From NCBI GenBank assembly GCA_946059285.1, contig CAMGMW010000064.1, forward strand, positions 1-6,955: a stretch of 6,955 nt of DNA, written 5' to 3'. Of the stretch, positions 1-6,678 are shown piece after piece; the first letter of the stretch is position 1; every line of letters begins with the position of its first letter. Below the pieces are notes generated by a model that saw only the letters and a list, made by a program, of their open reading frames with translations, was not told the DNA's origin and ran no database searches. This DNA is from an uncultured Clostridia bacterium. GTDB taxonomy: Bacteria; Bacillota_A; Clostridia; Oscillospirales; Oscillospiraceae. Both the position numbers and the translations under genes were made by a program.

Positions 1-41
1 ACGATCACTAAACTATCCTGCAAGCGGCGAATAGCCTTCAT
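1..41 (-). CDS. N-terminus of an unidentified gene leaving the window (partial)
   Basis: The ATG at 41-39 opens a frame that stays open to the window edge and encodes MKAIRRLQDSLVI. A G-rich ribosome binding site (AGGGGGG, about 51-57) lies 9 nt upstream. A near-consensus promoter lies at 76-104, so the start is better supported than the 13 codons alone would allow. Too little protein is visible to name a family. The gene has its own promoter and sits downstream of the hydrolase pseudogene on the same strand, so it is probably a separate transcription unit. Confidence 0.5.
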   Translation of the reverse strand, partial: MKAIRRLQDSLVI

Positions 42-75
42 AGACAGAGTCCCCCCTACGAAAATTTCCTCTCCA

Positions 76-104
76 TATATAGCAATTTTTTGTCGAAATG
101 TCAA
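76..104 (-). promoter_or_regulatory. Sigma-70/SigA-type promoter for the left-edge gene
   Basis: On the minus strand a perfect TTGACA (104-99) is followed by a 17-nt spacer and TATATA (81-76). The predicted start of transcription is near 69, leaving a leader of roughly 30 nt that contains the G-rich ribosome binding site before the ATG at 41. The match is close to consensus, so strong constitutive expression is inferred. Confidence 0.75.
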
Positions 105-112
105 CCCAATTT

Positions 113-160
113 TCGCTTTTCGGCAAAGCGATCCCGCAGAGCGGTTGTTTGATCTGCGGG
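113..160 (-). terminator. Two adjacent hairpins after the hydrolase gene, weak terminator candidate
   Basis: Just past the TAA at 172-170 there is an 8-bp inverted repeat (CCCGCAGA at 133-140 with TCTGCGGG at 153-160, 12-nt loop). Next to it is a 7-bp one (TCGCTTT at 113-119 with AAAGCGA at 125-131, 5-nt loop). Neither has a clean run of T on the minus strand, so intrinsic termination is uncertain. The position, between an operon end and the next promoter, is right for a terminator. Confidence 0.4.
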
Positions 161-169
161 TGGCTTATA

Positions 170-1756
170 TTATATCGTCCAGAACGCATACATCTGCCAG
201 TAGAGGATCATACCGATCACAAACAGCATCAGCACTGCGGTAGCAATATACTGCACACGTCTCAGCTTGCCGCAGGCGAGCTTTTTCCAGCGGAACGGGA
301 GCAGCAACTCCAGCACAAGCAGCGCAAGACCTAACACTCCCATCAGGGCAAACTGCCATGCAAAATGGGCGCTGGCTTCAAAGTGATCCGCCCGCAGGAT
401 CACAACGATGAGATTGATTGCAACTGCGACCATCACCGCGCAGCTTGCAAGGTTCCAACCGTCTGCCGTGATCTGCGTTTTGACCGGAAGCCCTTGCCTT
501 TTCCTCCGGCGCCGGACAATGGGCATCACAATCCCATACTCGACAATCAGGAAGTTGACGGCATAGTCCAACGCAATGAGTCCGAAAAATAAGAAAACCA
601 GCATCGGGATGTATTCTTTCGGCTCCAGCTTCAAAAGGTGACCGCCACTGAACATCACCCGCGTTCCCTCCGGGCTGTCCTCATAGACCCAGAATTCTTC
701 CAACTGCGCATCTGAAAAAACGGAAATGAGAATGCTGTTGAACACCGACAGTGGACCTTTCGTTGTAGTTCGTGCGGTCCGCCAGATGCCGCCCGGTACC
801 TGGTCGTTATAGCCGTAGAGCGGGGAATCCTGAAAGCTTCCAAAAATCAGTTCCGGCATTTTCAGACAAAATACCGCTTCGCTTCTTTGATTCGTCATAA
901 TCACGCAGCCGATCCCGTATTCCGGGGAAAGCAGCAAACTGGCGCTGCATCCCATGGTATTTCCGCCGTGACCGACCGTTTGAATCCGATACTCCGAAGT
1001 CCATAAGCCATGACAGTTTACGGCAATTCCCGTATCGCCGTAAAAACAGGTCGGCGACAGCATCGTATCCAGCGTGCTTCGGCGCTCAAACAGCGGCGTC
1101 TCCGACTCCGGCAGCAGCGCACAGGCAAAGGTCACAAAATCGTCCAGCGTACTGGTACACATGCCGGACGGATACAGGGGAAGGTAGTACCAGAGCGTCC
1201 CCAGTGCGTCGCCCTGCGCGGAATAGCACTGGAGCTGAGCACGCTTTTCCTGTACATAGGCGTTGTCCGACAAATCCGCCGCCAGTGCCGTATGGTTCAT
1301 CAAATGAAGCGAGGTGATGGGGTCATCAAATGAAGCATGGTGATGGGGTCATCATAACTCAGATTCTGCAAAAAGTCCTCCGGCAGATATTTTCGAACGT
1401 CCTGCTCCAGCTCCAGCAGTCCCTGTTCCCATAGCTGCATCACGCTGACCCAGACCAGCAGCTTCGTGGCAGAGCCCCATTCGAACACTGTCTCCGCATC
1501 CGCGGCAATCCCGTTTTTTTGTCTGCATGACCGAAAGCGTTCTGATAGATTATGTCAGTACGGTCAAATACCGCTGTTTCCACCGCCGCCAGCGTTGCGC
1601 TGTGCTCCTTGACATACTGCTCAATGCTCGTGCCGACAGCATCATAGCGGATGCCTGATGGAAGCGTTGTCTCCTTCGCTGATGCCGCAAAGGTAAATCC
1701 CTGCAGCAGAAGCAGCAGCGTCAAAAAACGACTGCACCTCTTTTCATCGTCTTCAT
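170..1756 (-). pseudogene. Serine beta-lactamase/penicillin-binding-type hydrolase with C-terminal membrane domain, broken by frameshifts and deletion
   Basis: Three consecutive open segments (about 1724-1440, 1488-1300 and 1303-170) together spell one protein of the beta-lactamase/D-alanyl-D-alanine carboxypeptidase-like family. The best start is the ATG at 1756 (or 1747), behind a GGAG and 16 nt after tagD. From there a basic and hydrophobic signal peptide ending in AASA reads through only if the T6 run (forward A6, 1723-1728) regains one base. The SxxK nucleophile motif is S-A-T-K at 1473-1462. The third-motif equivalent, HGGN, is at 970-959. The C-terminus has about four membrane helices separated by a basic loop (RRRRKRQ). 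Lesions: the T6 slip; an A7 run (forward T7, 1514-1520) that needs one more A to join HADKK to the EWGSATK segment; a 26-bp tandem duplication at 1297-1348; and apparent loss of roughly 70-90 residues with the Tyr-x-Asn motif. Reconstructed SxxK-to-HGG spacing is about 160 residues, against about 250 in AmpC (S64 to K315). The longest remnant (170-1303) lacks the nucleophile, so activity is unlikely. Intact relatives are exported, membrane-anchored hydrolases of largely unknown substrate. Confidence 0.85.
1297..1348. repeat. 26-bp tandem duplication inside the hydrolase gene
   Basis: The unit at 1297-1322 is repeated directly at 1323-1348, with only two adjacent differences (GA at 1311-1312 against AT at 1337-1338). 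A further six bases of the unit (TCATCA) follow at 1349-1354. On the coding strand each unit encodes the P-I-T-x-L-H-L-M segment, once with Met and once with Ser at x. Because 26 is not a multiple of three, the duplication shifts the frame. Removing one copy joins the DDPITMLHLM stretch in frame to NHTALAADLS. Confidence 0.9.
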
Positions 1757-1772
1757 CGGCTCCGGTCAGCCG

Positions 1773-2162
1773 TTACCGCTGCAGCTCCTCTTTGATTTTT
1801 GTCGTGGAAATCTCCGGCGTCCGCGGCAGATAAACTACCTCGCACAGGTCTCGCAGGAAATCGAATTTTCCTTTCCAGTCATCTCCCATAACAAACACAT
1901 TCACACCATAGGTTACAATGTCGCTTCGCTTCTGATCCCAGTCGTTTTCCGGAATGACCAAATCCACATAACGGATCGCTTCCAGCATGGCTTTGCGTTC
2001 TTCATAGGTGAAATAGCTCTTTTTCTGTTTTTCGTTCCAGTTGAATTCATCGGTTGACAGCGCCACGATCAGGTAACCCCCCCGCGCCTTTGCGCGGCGC
2101 AGAAGATTGATGTGACCGTAACGCAGCAAATCAAAGGTACCGTAGGTAATCACGCGTCTCAT
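1773..2162 (-). CDS. tagD: Glycerol-3-phosphate cytidylyltransferase (TagD family)
   Basis: This 129-residue protein, the same length as Bacillus subtilis TagD, belongs to the cytidylyltransferases that make CDP-glycerol from CTP and glycerol-3-phosphate. In the cytoplasm CDP-glycerol supplies wall teichoic acid or glycerol-phosphate decoration of glycans. Visible landmarks are VITYGTFDLL (residues 4-13), STDEFN (36-41), RYVDLVIPE (64-72), FVMGDDWKGKFDFL (90-103) and the C-terminal RTPEISTTKIK (114-124), the family's RTxxISTT signature. The start is the ATG at 2162: it is preceded by a strong GGGAGGAA ribosome binding site and overlaps the upstream gene's TGA by 4 nt, indicating translational coupling. 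A longer in-frame opening to 2423 only covers upstream coding sequence. Oddity: the HxGH nucleotide-binding motif reads R-Y-G-H (14-17), so His14 is Arg (codon CGT, one base from CAT). The fold assignment is secure; catalytic competence is not. No teichoic acid polymerase gene is visible nearby. Confidence 0.9.
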   Translation of the reverse strand: MRRVITYGTFDLLRYGHINLLRRAKARGGYLIVALSTDEFNWNEKQKKSYFTYEERKAMLEAIRYVDLVIPENDWDQKRSDIVTYGVNVFVMGDDWKGKFDFLRDLCEVVYLPRTPEISTTKIKEELQR

Positions 2163-3616
2163 AGCGTTTCCTCCCTTTTCTGTGCTTTTCGGGTTAGAAT
2201 ATAAATCGCGGCGAGGATTGTCCCCAGATAGAACGTGACGTTCGGTCTGCGCAAAACGCCCGCGGTATAGTAGGCATGCACCACGCAGGTAATCAATGCG
2301 ACACCGAAGCCCGCTGCTTCCCATGTAAATACCTCGGTAAAGCTCCGAAGCAGCGCCCGCACAATCCGCCAGACAAAATACAGCAGGAACAGCACCATCA
2401 AACCAAGCCCGACCGCACCGCACAGGACATAAATACCGTGGAAGTCGTTTTCCGGGTCATAGTTGCCGCCGCCGAAGGCAAGCTGCTCCAGCTCTGCGCC
2501 AAAAAGGTGCGTAAGGCTTCGGCTGTCTTCCAAAAGGAGCTTGCAATAGTTGATTTTCTCCAGACGGAAGTTTGTAACTGTATCCGCATCCGTAGCGTAG
2601 CCGTACAGCTCCGCCGTACGCTCCAGACCAAACCGTCCGGTCGGTCCGGGGATATATTTTTCGTAAGCCGAGCGCAGGGAGGCAAGCTCGCGCTCCGTCC
2701 CGGTGAGGCCCTCCGCCTCTGCCGCCGCGTCGTCTTGCGCTACCAGCGTGTCGATGTCCGCCTGCTTTATAGCGAGGTTATCCGCCAGTAATTGTCGGTT
2801 CCGGTACATCGGAGAGACGGTGAACAGACAAAGCGCCGCGGCCGTACAAAGCAGGAGCGCCCCCGCCGCACGCAGTGTGGGCAGCTTCCTTGTCAGCTTC
2901 AAAATGCACAGGGAAATGCTCAAAGCGGCTCCGATCCCCAGCAGCGCCGCATAGGACAGGCGGGTTGCGAACAAATACAGATTGCCCAACGCCAGCAGTC
3001 CAACGCCAAAGGCCGCCAGCGGATGATACTTTTCCTTTGCAATCACATATACGATTGCCACCGGCGTCAGGAGGCATAGAATTGCACTTTGAGAGTTGGC
3101 AAAGTAGAACCAGCCCAAAAGACCGATGGATTTTGTCGGATAGGTATAGGGATTCGTGCCGGTCACCGCACTGAGCAGCTCCACTGCCACAATCACCAGC
3201 AGGGAGAGGAAAAACCCTTTTTTGAGCGCTTCGATGCATGCCGCGTTGCGGCGGAAATAAGTGATAAACGCAACTGTTGTCAGCGGAAGCTGATAGATCC
3301 GCACCAGATTTGTCAAATCATCCAGCGGTGCAAGGTAGCCCTCTTGGGCGCAGGCCAGCATATGACCCGCCGTAAACAGCAGCAGGATGCCCGCCATAGA
3401 CCAGTAGATCCATCTCCGATCAGACAGAAAGAAACCCAGCAGTATGATACCGCTCAGAAGCAGCAGCCGCAGCAGCAGCGTTATTGTATTGGAATAGTCC
3501 AGCTCAATCACCCAGTAGCTCAAGACATCCAGCAGTGGCTGGAGCACACAAAGAATCAAAACGATCTGTGGGAGCTTGCGGGTAAGCCATTCCTCGATGC
3601 GGCGTTCCTTTTTCAT
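2159..3616 (-). CDS. O-antigen ligase/polymerase-like polytopic membrane protein
   Basis: A 485-residue, very hydrophobic protein with about twelve predicted membrane segments. Nine lie in roughly the first 270 residues, then comes a large polar loop of about 120 residues, then three closing helices. The loop ends in an E-N-D-F-H-G-I-Y stretch running into a Gly-rich helix, as in O-antigen ligase-like (Wzy/WaaL-type) proteins that polymerise or transfer lipid-linked glycans on the outer face of the membrane. I chose the ATG at 3616 because GAGGA lies about 6 nt upstream; the ATG at 3622 would abut that site with no spacing. It is first in an operon with tagD (4-nt overlap) and a penicillin-binding-type hydrolase. 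That suggests a surface polysaccharide or teichoic-acid-like polymer possibly bearing glycerol phosphate. The reading frame is intact. Polymerase and ligase cannot be told apart from sequence, and family-level recognition rests on topology and the loop motif. Confidence 0.75.
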   Translation of the reverse strand: MKKERRIEEWLTRKLPQIVLILCVLQPLLDVLSYWVIELDYSNTITLLLRLLLLSGIILLGFFLSDRRWIYWSMAGILLLFTAGHMLACAQEGYLAPLDDLTNLVRIYQLPLTTVAFITYFRRNAACIEALKKGFFLSLLVIVAVELLSAVTGTNPYTYPTKSIGLLGWFYFANSQSAILCLLTPVAIVYVIAKEKYHPLAAFGVGLLALGNLYLFATRLSYAALLGIGAALSISLCILKLTRKLPTLRAAGALLLCTAAALCLFTVSPMYRNRQLLADNLAIKQADIDTLVAQDDAAAEAEGLTGTERELASLRSAYEKYIPGPTGRFGLERTAELYGYATDADTVTNFRLEKINYCKLLLEDSRSLTHLFGAELEQLAFGGGNYDPENDFHGIYVLCGAVGLGLMVLFLLYFVWRIVRALLRSFTEVFTWEAAGFGVALITCVVHAYYTAGVLRRPNVTFYLGTILAAIYILTRKAQKREETL

Positions 3617-3677
3617 AAGCATTCCTCAAAGCACGGCACTGTGACCATGACATCGTCAGTCTTGAATTATTTTATTT

Positions 3678-3706
3678 ATTGTATCACGCACACATTGAAA
3701 AGTCAA
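3678..3706 (-). promoter_or_regulatory. Promoter of the envelope operon
   Basis: On the minus strand TTGACT (3706-3701) is followed by a 17-nt spacer and TACAAT (3683-3678), with TGA just before the -10 giving an extended -10. Transcription would begin near 3671, leaving a leader of about 55 nt before the ATG at 3616. It is divergent from the rsmF promoter at 3747-3775. Confidence 0.8.
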
Positions 3707-3710
3707 TTCT

Positions 3711-3728
3711 CCGCCCTTTTGAAGGCGG
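3711..3728. promoter_or_regulatory. Small inverted repeat between divergent promoters
   Basis: CCGCC (3711-3715) and GGCGG (3724-3728) form a 5-bp palindrome around CTTTTGAA. It lies just upstream of both -35 boxes in the gap between the divergent promoters. It could be a binding site shared by the two units, but the arms are short and chance is a fair explanation. Confidence 0.25.
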
Positions 3729-3746
3729 TGCGCCCCTATGGATGTC

Positions 3747-3775
3747 TTGTTTTTTCGCGCCCTGTGTGATATGAT
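3747..3775 (+). promoter_or_regulatory. Promoter of rsmF (extended -10)
   Basis: TTGTTT (3747-3752), a 17-nt spacer and TATGAT (3770-3775), with TGA directly before the -10. Transcription would begin near 3782, about 25 nt before the rsmF ATG at 3807 and upstream of its AGGAGG. This argues against the longer in-frame start at 3738, which lies upstream of the promoter. Confidence 0.75.
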
Positions 3776-3806
3776 GGCAAAAATGACCGTATTCAGGAGG
3801 ATTCCG

Positions 3807-5135
3807 ATGCTTCCGCAAGCCTTTTTGTCCCGCATGCAAACACTGCTGGGGGAAGAATATGCCGCGTTTCTGACTTCTTACGAGCAGCCACGCAACAAAG
3901 GACTTCGCTTTCACCCGCTGAAAACCGGCGTATTCCCTCCGCTGCCATTTCTGCGTGAGCCGGTCCCTTGGGAACCATGCGGCTTCTATCTCGATCCGCA
4001 GGCGCGTCCCGGTCTGCATCCCTATCACGATGCCGGCGTATACTACCTGCAGGAACCGAGCGCCATGGCGCCCGCCCGTCTGCTGGATCCGCAGCCCGGC
4101 GAACGGGTGCTGGACCTCTGCGCCGCTCCCGGCGGGAAAAGCACGCAGCTTGCCGCTATGATGCAGGGGAAGGGACTGCTGGTCTGCAATGAGATTCATC
4201 CGAAGCGTGCCCATATCCTTTCGTCAAATGTGGAGCGACTCGGCATTGCCAACGCGCTGGTGCTCAATGAGCATCCTGCGCGTCTTGCGGAGCGCTTTCC
4301 GCGCTTTTTCGACCGTATTCTGGTGGACGCGCCGTGCTCCGGCGAGGGAATGTTCCGTAAAGAGACGGCTGCCGTCGAGGACTGGAGCAGGGAAATCGTG
4401 CAGATGTGTGCAGCTCGGCAGTATGAGATTCTTTGCAGCGCTGCGCAAATGCTGTCGCCCGGCGGCAGGCTGGTTTACTCTACCTGTACCTTTTCACCGG
4501 AGGAGAATGAAGGTGTGATCTCCCGTTTTCTGCGGACGCATCCCGGGTTTTCGGTGGAAAACGTTGACGCACCGTGGTTTTCTCCGGGGAGACCGGATTG
4601 CGTGGAGGACGCCGCGCCGGGATTGGAACATACCTTTCGCCTGTTTCCCCACAAGCTGCGGGGGGAAGGTCATTTTGCCGCCGTCCTCTGCAGCACGGAC
4701 GATGGCAAAAAAGAGCCTGCCCCGCTGCAAAAGGGGATTCCCGCACCACGCGCACTGACGGATTTTTGTATGGAATATGACCTGTGCCTGCCGGAGGGTG
4801 ATCTGATTTCGTTTGGGCAGTGCTACTATCTTGGCGCGATGCCTGAGCTGCGTTCCCTGCGTGTTCTGCGCGCCGGCTTGGAACTGGGTGAGATACGGAA
4901 GGACCGCTTTCTTCCGGCGCATGCACTTGCGCTTTGGCTCAAATCGTTCCCTGTATGCGCCGATTTTCCCGCGGACAGCGCGGAAATCGACGCCTATCTG
5001 CGGGGCGAGGTGCTTTCCGGCAGCCAAATTGGCTGGACGCTGATCACTGTGGACGGATACTCTCTCGGCTGGGCAAAAGGCGCAACCGGAACGCTGAAAA
5101 ACCATTATCCGAAGGGTCTTCGGCACCTGCGGTAG
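3807..5135 (+). CDS. rsmF: 16S rRNA (cytosine-C5)-methyltransferase, RsmF/YebU type (NOL1/NOP2/Sun family)
   Basis: A 442-residue SAM-dependent RNA methyltransferase; relatives methylate C5 of cytosine around position 1407 of 16S rRNA, in the decoding region. The N-terminal RNA-binding part (1 to about 80) contains the family's RNKGLRFHPLK stretch. Motif I, VLDLCAAPGGKS (101-112), binds SAM. Motif IV is DAPCSGEG with Cys177. Motif VI is YSTCTFSPEENE with Cys227, the expected nucleophile, while Cys177 helps release the product. The C-terminal region (about 300-442) has the extra RsmF domain and a PUA-like tail ending in LGWAKGATGTLKNHYPKGLR. The start is the ATG at 3807, because AGGAGG (3795-3800) sits 6 nt upstream and the translation then begins MLPQAFLSRMQ, as in relatives. 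The gene is intact and appears to be its own unit, between its own promoter and that of murA. Exact target bases vary between organisms and are not predictable here. Confidence 0.93.
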   Translation: MLPQAFLSRMQTLLGEEYAAFLTSYEQPRNKGLRFHPLKTGVFPPLPFLREPVPWEPCGFYLDPQARPGLHPYHDAGVYYLQEPSAMAPARLLDPQPGERVLDLCAAPGGKSTQLAAMMQGKGLLVCNEIHPKRAHILSSNVERLGIANALVLNEHPARLAERFPRFFDRILVDAPCSGEGMFRKETAAVEDWSREIVQMCAARQYEILCSAAQMLSPGGRLVYSTCTFSPEENEGVISRFLRTHPGFSVENVDAPWFSPGRPDCVEDAAPGLEHTFRLFPHKLRGEGHFAAVLCSTDDGKKEPAPLQKGIPAPRALTDFCMEYDLCLPEGDLISFGQCYYLGAMPELRSLRVLRAGLELGEIRKDRFLPAHALALWLKSFPVCADFPADSAEIDAYLRGEVLSGSQIGWTLITVDGYSLGWAKGATGTLKNHYPKGLRHLR

Positions 5136-5187
5136 CATTTTCGACACGTTTTTTATGTTTTTCTCTGAATGTGAAACCAAATTTTGC

Positions 5188-5216
5188 TTTACATAACGCC
5201 GGAGTTGTGCTATATT
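5188..5216 (+). promoter_or_regulatory. Promoter P1 upstream of murA
   Basis: TTTACA (5188-5193), a 17-nt spacer and TATATT (5211-5216), with TGC immediately before the -10 (extended -10). The predicted start near 5223 gives a leader of about 110 nt to the murA ATG at 5336. The leader holds only a minor 5-bp repeat (CCTTT/AAAGG, about 5260-5274), and I recognise no riboswitch in it. Confidence 0.7.
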
Positions 5217-5286
5217 GTGATTACATCATTACGATAGGGAAGTGCGACCGCTTTCCTTGCCTTTCCCGCAAAGGATGAAATTGGCT

Positions 5287-5315
5287 TTGCTGAAAGGGTA
5301 CATATTGCATATACT
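5287..5315 (+). promoter_or_regulatory. Possible second promoter P2 close to murA
   Basis: TTGCTG (5287-5292), a 17-nt spacer and TATACT (5310-5315). Transcripts would begin near 5322, just before the AGAGGG ribosome binding site, leaving a leader of only about 14 nt. The motif match is good, but the very short leader makes it less certain than P1. Confidence 0.4.
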
Positions 5316-5335
5316 CTATGGTGAGAGGGTATGAA

Positions 5336-6628
5336 ATGAGTAAATATATGATCCACGGTGGCAAGCCGCTTTCCGGCGTTGTCACAATCAGCGGCGCGAA
5401 AAATTCCGCCGTTGCGATTCTGCCTGCCACCTTGCTGGTGAAAGGAATTTGCCGAATCGAGAATGTGCCGGATATTTCCGACGTGCGTCTTTTACTGGAG
5501 ATCCTTGACAGCATGGGTGCCGAAATTCGTCGGCTTAGCCCGAATACGCTGGAAATCAACTGCGTTCATGCACGGGATTCCGTTGCTCCTCTGGAGCTGG
5601 TGCATCGGATCCGGGCGTCGTATTATCTGATCGGCGCGCAGCTTGGCCGGTTCGGGCATGCGCAGGTGGCGATGCCCGGCGGCTGCAACTTTGGTCCCCG
5701 TCCCATTGATCAGCATATCAAGGGCTTTGAGGCGATCGGTGCAACGGTCACGCTGCAAAACGGTTATGTTTGTGCCGTCGCGCCCGAAACCGGACTGACC
5801 GGCAGCCGCGTCAATCTGGACGTTGCGTCCGTGGGTGCAACGATGAACATTATGATTGGCGCTGTCCTTGCAAGCGGCACGACCATCATCGACAATGCCG
5901 CCAAGGAGCCGCACATTGTAGATCTTGCGAATTTCCTCAACGCTATGGGAGCAAAGGTTTCCGGCGCCGGCACGGATGTTATCAAGATCCGTGGCGTTCG
6001 CGCATTGAGAGGCGGCACCTATTCCATCATCCCGGATCAGATCGAGGCGGGCACCTATATGGCGGCGGTTGCCGCCGCGGGCGGCGATGTGATGATCCAG
6101 AATCTGATCCCGAAGCATATGGAGTGCATCTCTGCCAAGCTGCGGGAAATGGGTGTGAAGATCACAGAATATGATGATGCCATCCGTGTGCAGCGCACAG
6201 GAATTCTTCGCCGCGCAAATGTCAAGACTCTTCCGTATCCCGGCTTCCCAACGGATATGCAGCCGCAGATTGCCGTGTGTATGTCTCTGGCTTCCGGCGT
6301 GAGTACCATCACGGAGGGGGTCTATGCCACGCGCTTTGGCTATTGCGGCGAGCTCAACCGCATGGGCGCCGCAATTAAGGTGGATACAAAGCTGGCCGTT
6401 ATCACCGGCGTGGAAAAGCTGCATGGCTGCACCGTTCGGGCGTGTGACCTGCGGGCAGGGGCGGCCATGGTGATCGCCGGTCTGGCAGCAGACAATACCA
6501 CGGTTGTCGAGGACATCAAGTATATCGAACGGGGTTATGAAAATCTGATCGGAAAGCTTTCCGGGATCGGCGCATCGATCAAGCGCATTGACGTCCCCGA
6601 AGGTGCCGCAATCCCCGCGGTGGTTTGA
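5336..6628 (+). CDS. murA: UDP-N-acetylglucosamine 1-carboxyvinyltransferase (MurA)
   Basis: A 430-residue cytoplasmic enzyme that transfers enolpyruvate from phosphoenolpyruvate to UDP-N-acetylglucosamine, the first committed step of peptidoglycan synthesis. All key residues are visible, shifted by 0 to +2 from Escherichia coli numbering: Lys22 and Asn23 in SGAKNSA; Cys117 in the mobile loop PGGCNFGPRP (E. coli Cys115, the residue attacked by fosfomycin); Arg122; Asp307 in YPGFPTDMQPQ (E. coli Asp305, the general base); Arg373 in DLRAG; and Arg399 in IERGYE. Length is normal. The chosen ATG at 5336 has AGAGGG (5324-5329) 6 nt upstream and gives the usual MSKYMIHGGKPLSG opening; the in-frame ATG at 5318 lies upstream of that site. 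Gram-positives often carry two paralogues (MurAA and MurAB/MurZ), and I cannot say which this is. The gene is followed by hairpins and no further plus-strand gene in the window, so it is probably monocistronic. Cys at position 117 predicts a fosfomycin-sensitive type. Confidence 0.97.
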   Translation: MSKYMIHGGKPLSGVVTISGAKNSAVAILPATLLVKGICRIENVPDISDVRLLLEILDSMGAEIRRLSPNTLEINCVHARDSVAPLELVHRIRASYYLIGAQLGRFGHAQVAMPGGCNFGPRPIDQHIKGFEAIGATVTLQNGYVCAVAPETGLTGSRVNLDVASVGATMNIMIGAVLASGTTIIDNAAKEPHIVDLANFLNAMGAKVSGAGTDVIKIRGVRALRGGTYSIIPDQIEAGTYMAAVAAAGGDVMIQNLIPKHMECISAKLREMGVKITEYDDAIRVQRTGILRRANVKTLPYPGFPTDMQPQIAVCMSLASGVSTITEGVYATRFGYCGELNRMGAAIKVDTKLAVITGVEKLHGCTVRACDLRAGAAMVIAGLAADNTTVVEDIKYIERGYENLIGKLSGIGASIKRIDVPEGAAIPAVV

Positions 6629-6642
6629 CAGAAAAGTGAAGC

Positions 6643-6668
6643 AGGGCACGCCGGAACCGGCGTGCCCT
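6643..6668. terminator. First hairpin after murA
   Basis: A 12-bp perfect inverted repeat (AGGGCACGCCGG, then AA, then CCGGCGTGCCCT) begins 14 nt after the murA stop. In RNA the top pairs would open into a small loop. No T run follows on the plus strand, so it is more likely a transcript-end stabiliser or a Rho-type/partial terminator than a full intrinsic one. Confidence 0.5.
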
Positions 6669-6678
6669 TAGACGGTCA

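Noticed and set aside
1297..1348. Phase-variable switch controlling the hydrolase
   Set aside because: The repeat alone would fit, but two further frameshifts and the missing Tyr-x-Asn segment mean that contracting the repeat would not restore an active enzyme.
2276..2791. Plus-strand frames opposite the membrane protein gene
   Set aside because: The minus-strand product has clear membrane-segment periodicity and operon context; the plus frames lack ribosome binding sites and protein-like composition.
5109..5123. Hairpin CCGAAG/CTTCGG as the rsmF terminator
   Set aside because: It lies inside the last codons of rsmF, has a 3-nt loop, and the T-rich stretch begins more than 20 nt later, so it does not fit an intrinsic terminator.
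4494..5180. A 228-codon minus-strand frame opposite rsmF
   Set aside because: It overlaps the conserved rsmF coding sequence and shows low-complexity basic composition typical of an antisense frame.
5217..5335. Riboswitch in the murA leader
   Set aside because: Only a 5-bp inverted repeat is visible and no known aptamer core could be recognised.
5492..6649. A 385-codon open frame on the minus strand opposite murA
   Set aside because: murA has every catalytic residue on the plus strand. The antisense frame is His/Cys/Arg-rich, resembles no known protein and has no promoter or ribosome binding site; it is a GC-driven shadow.
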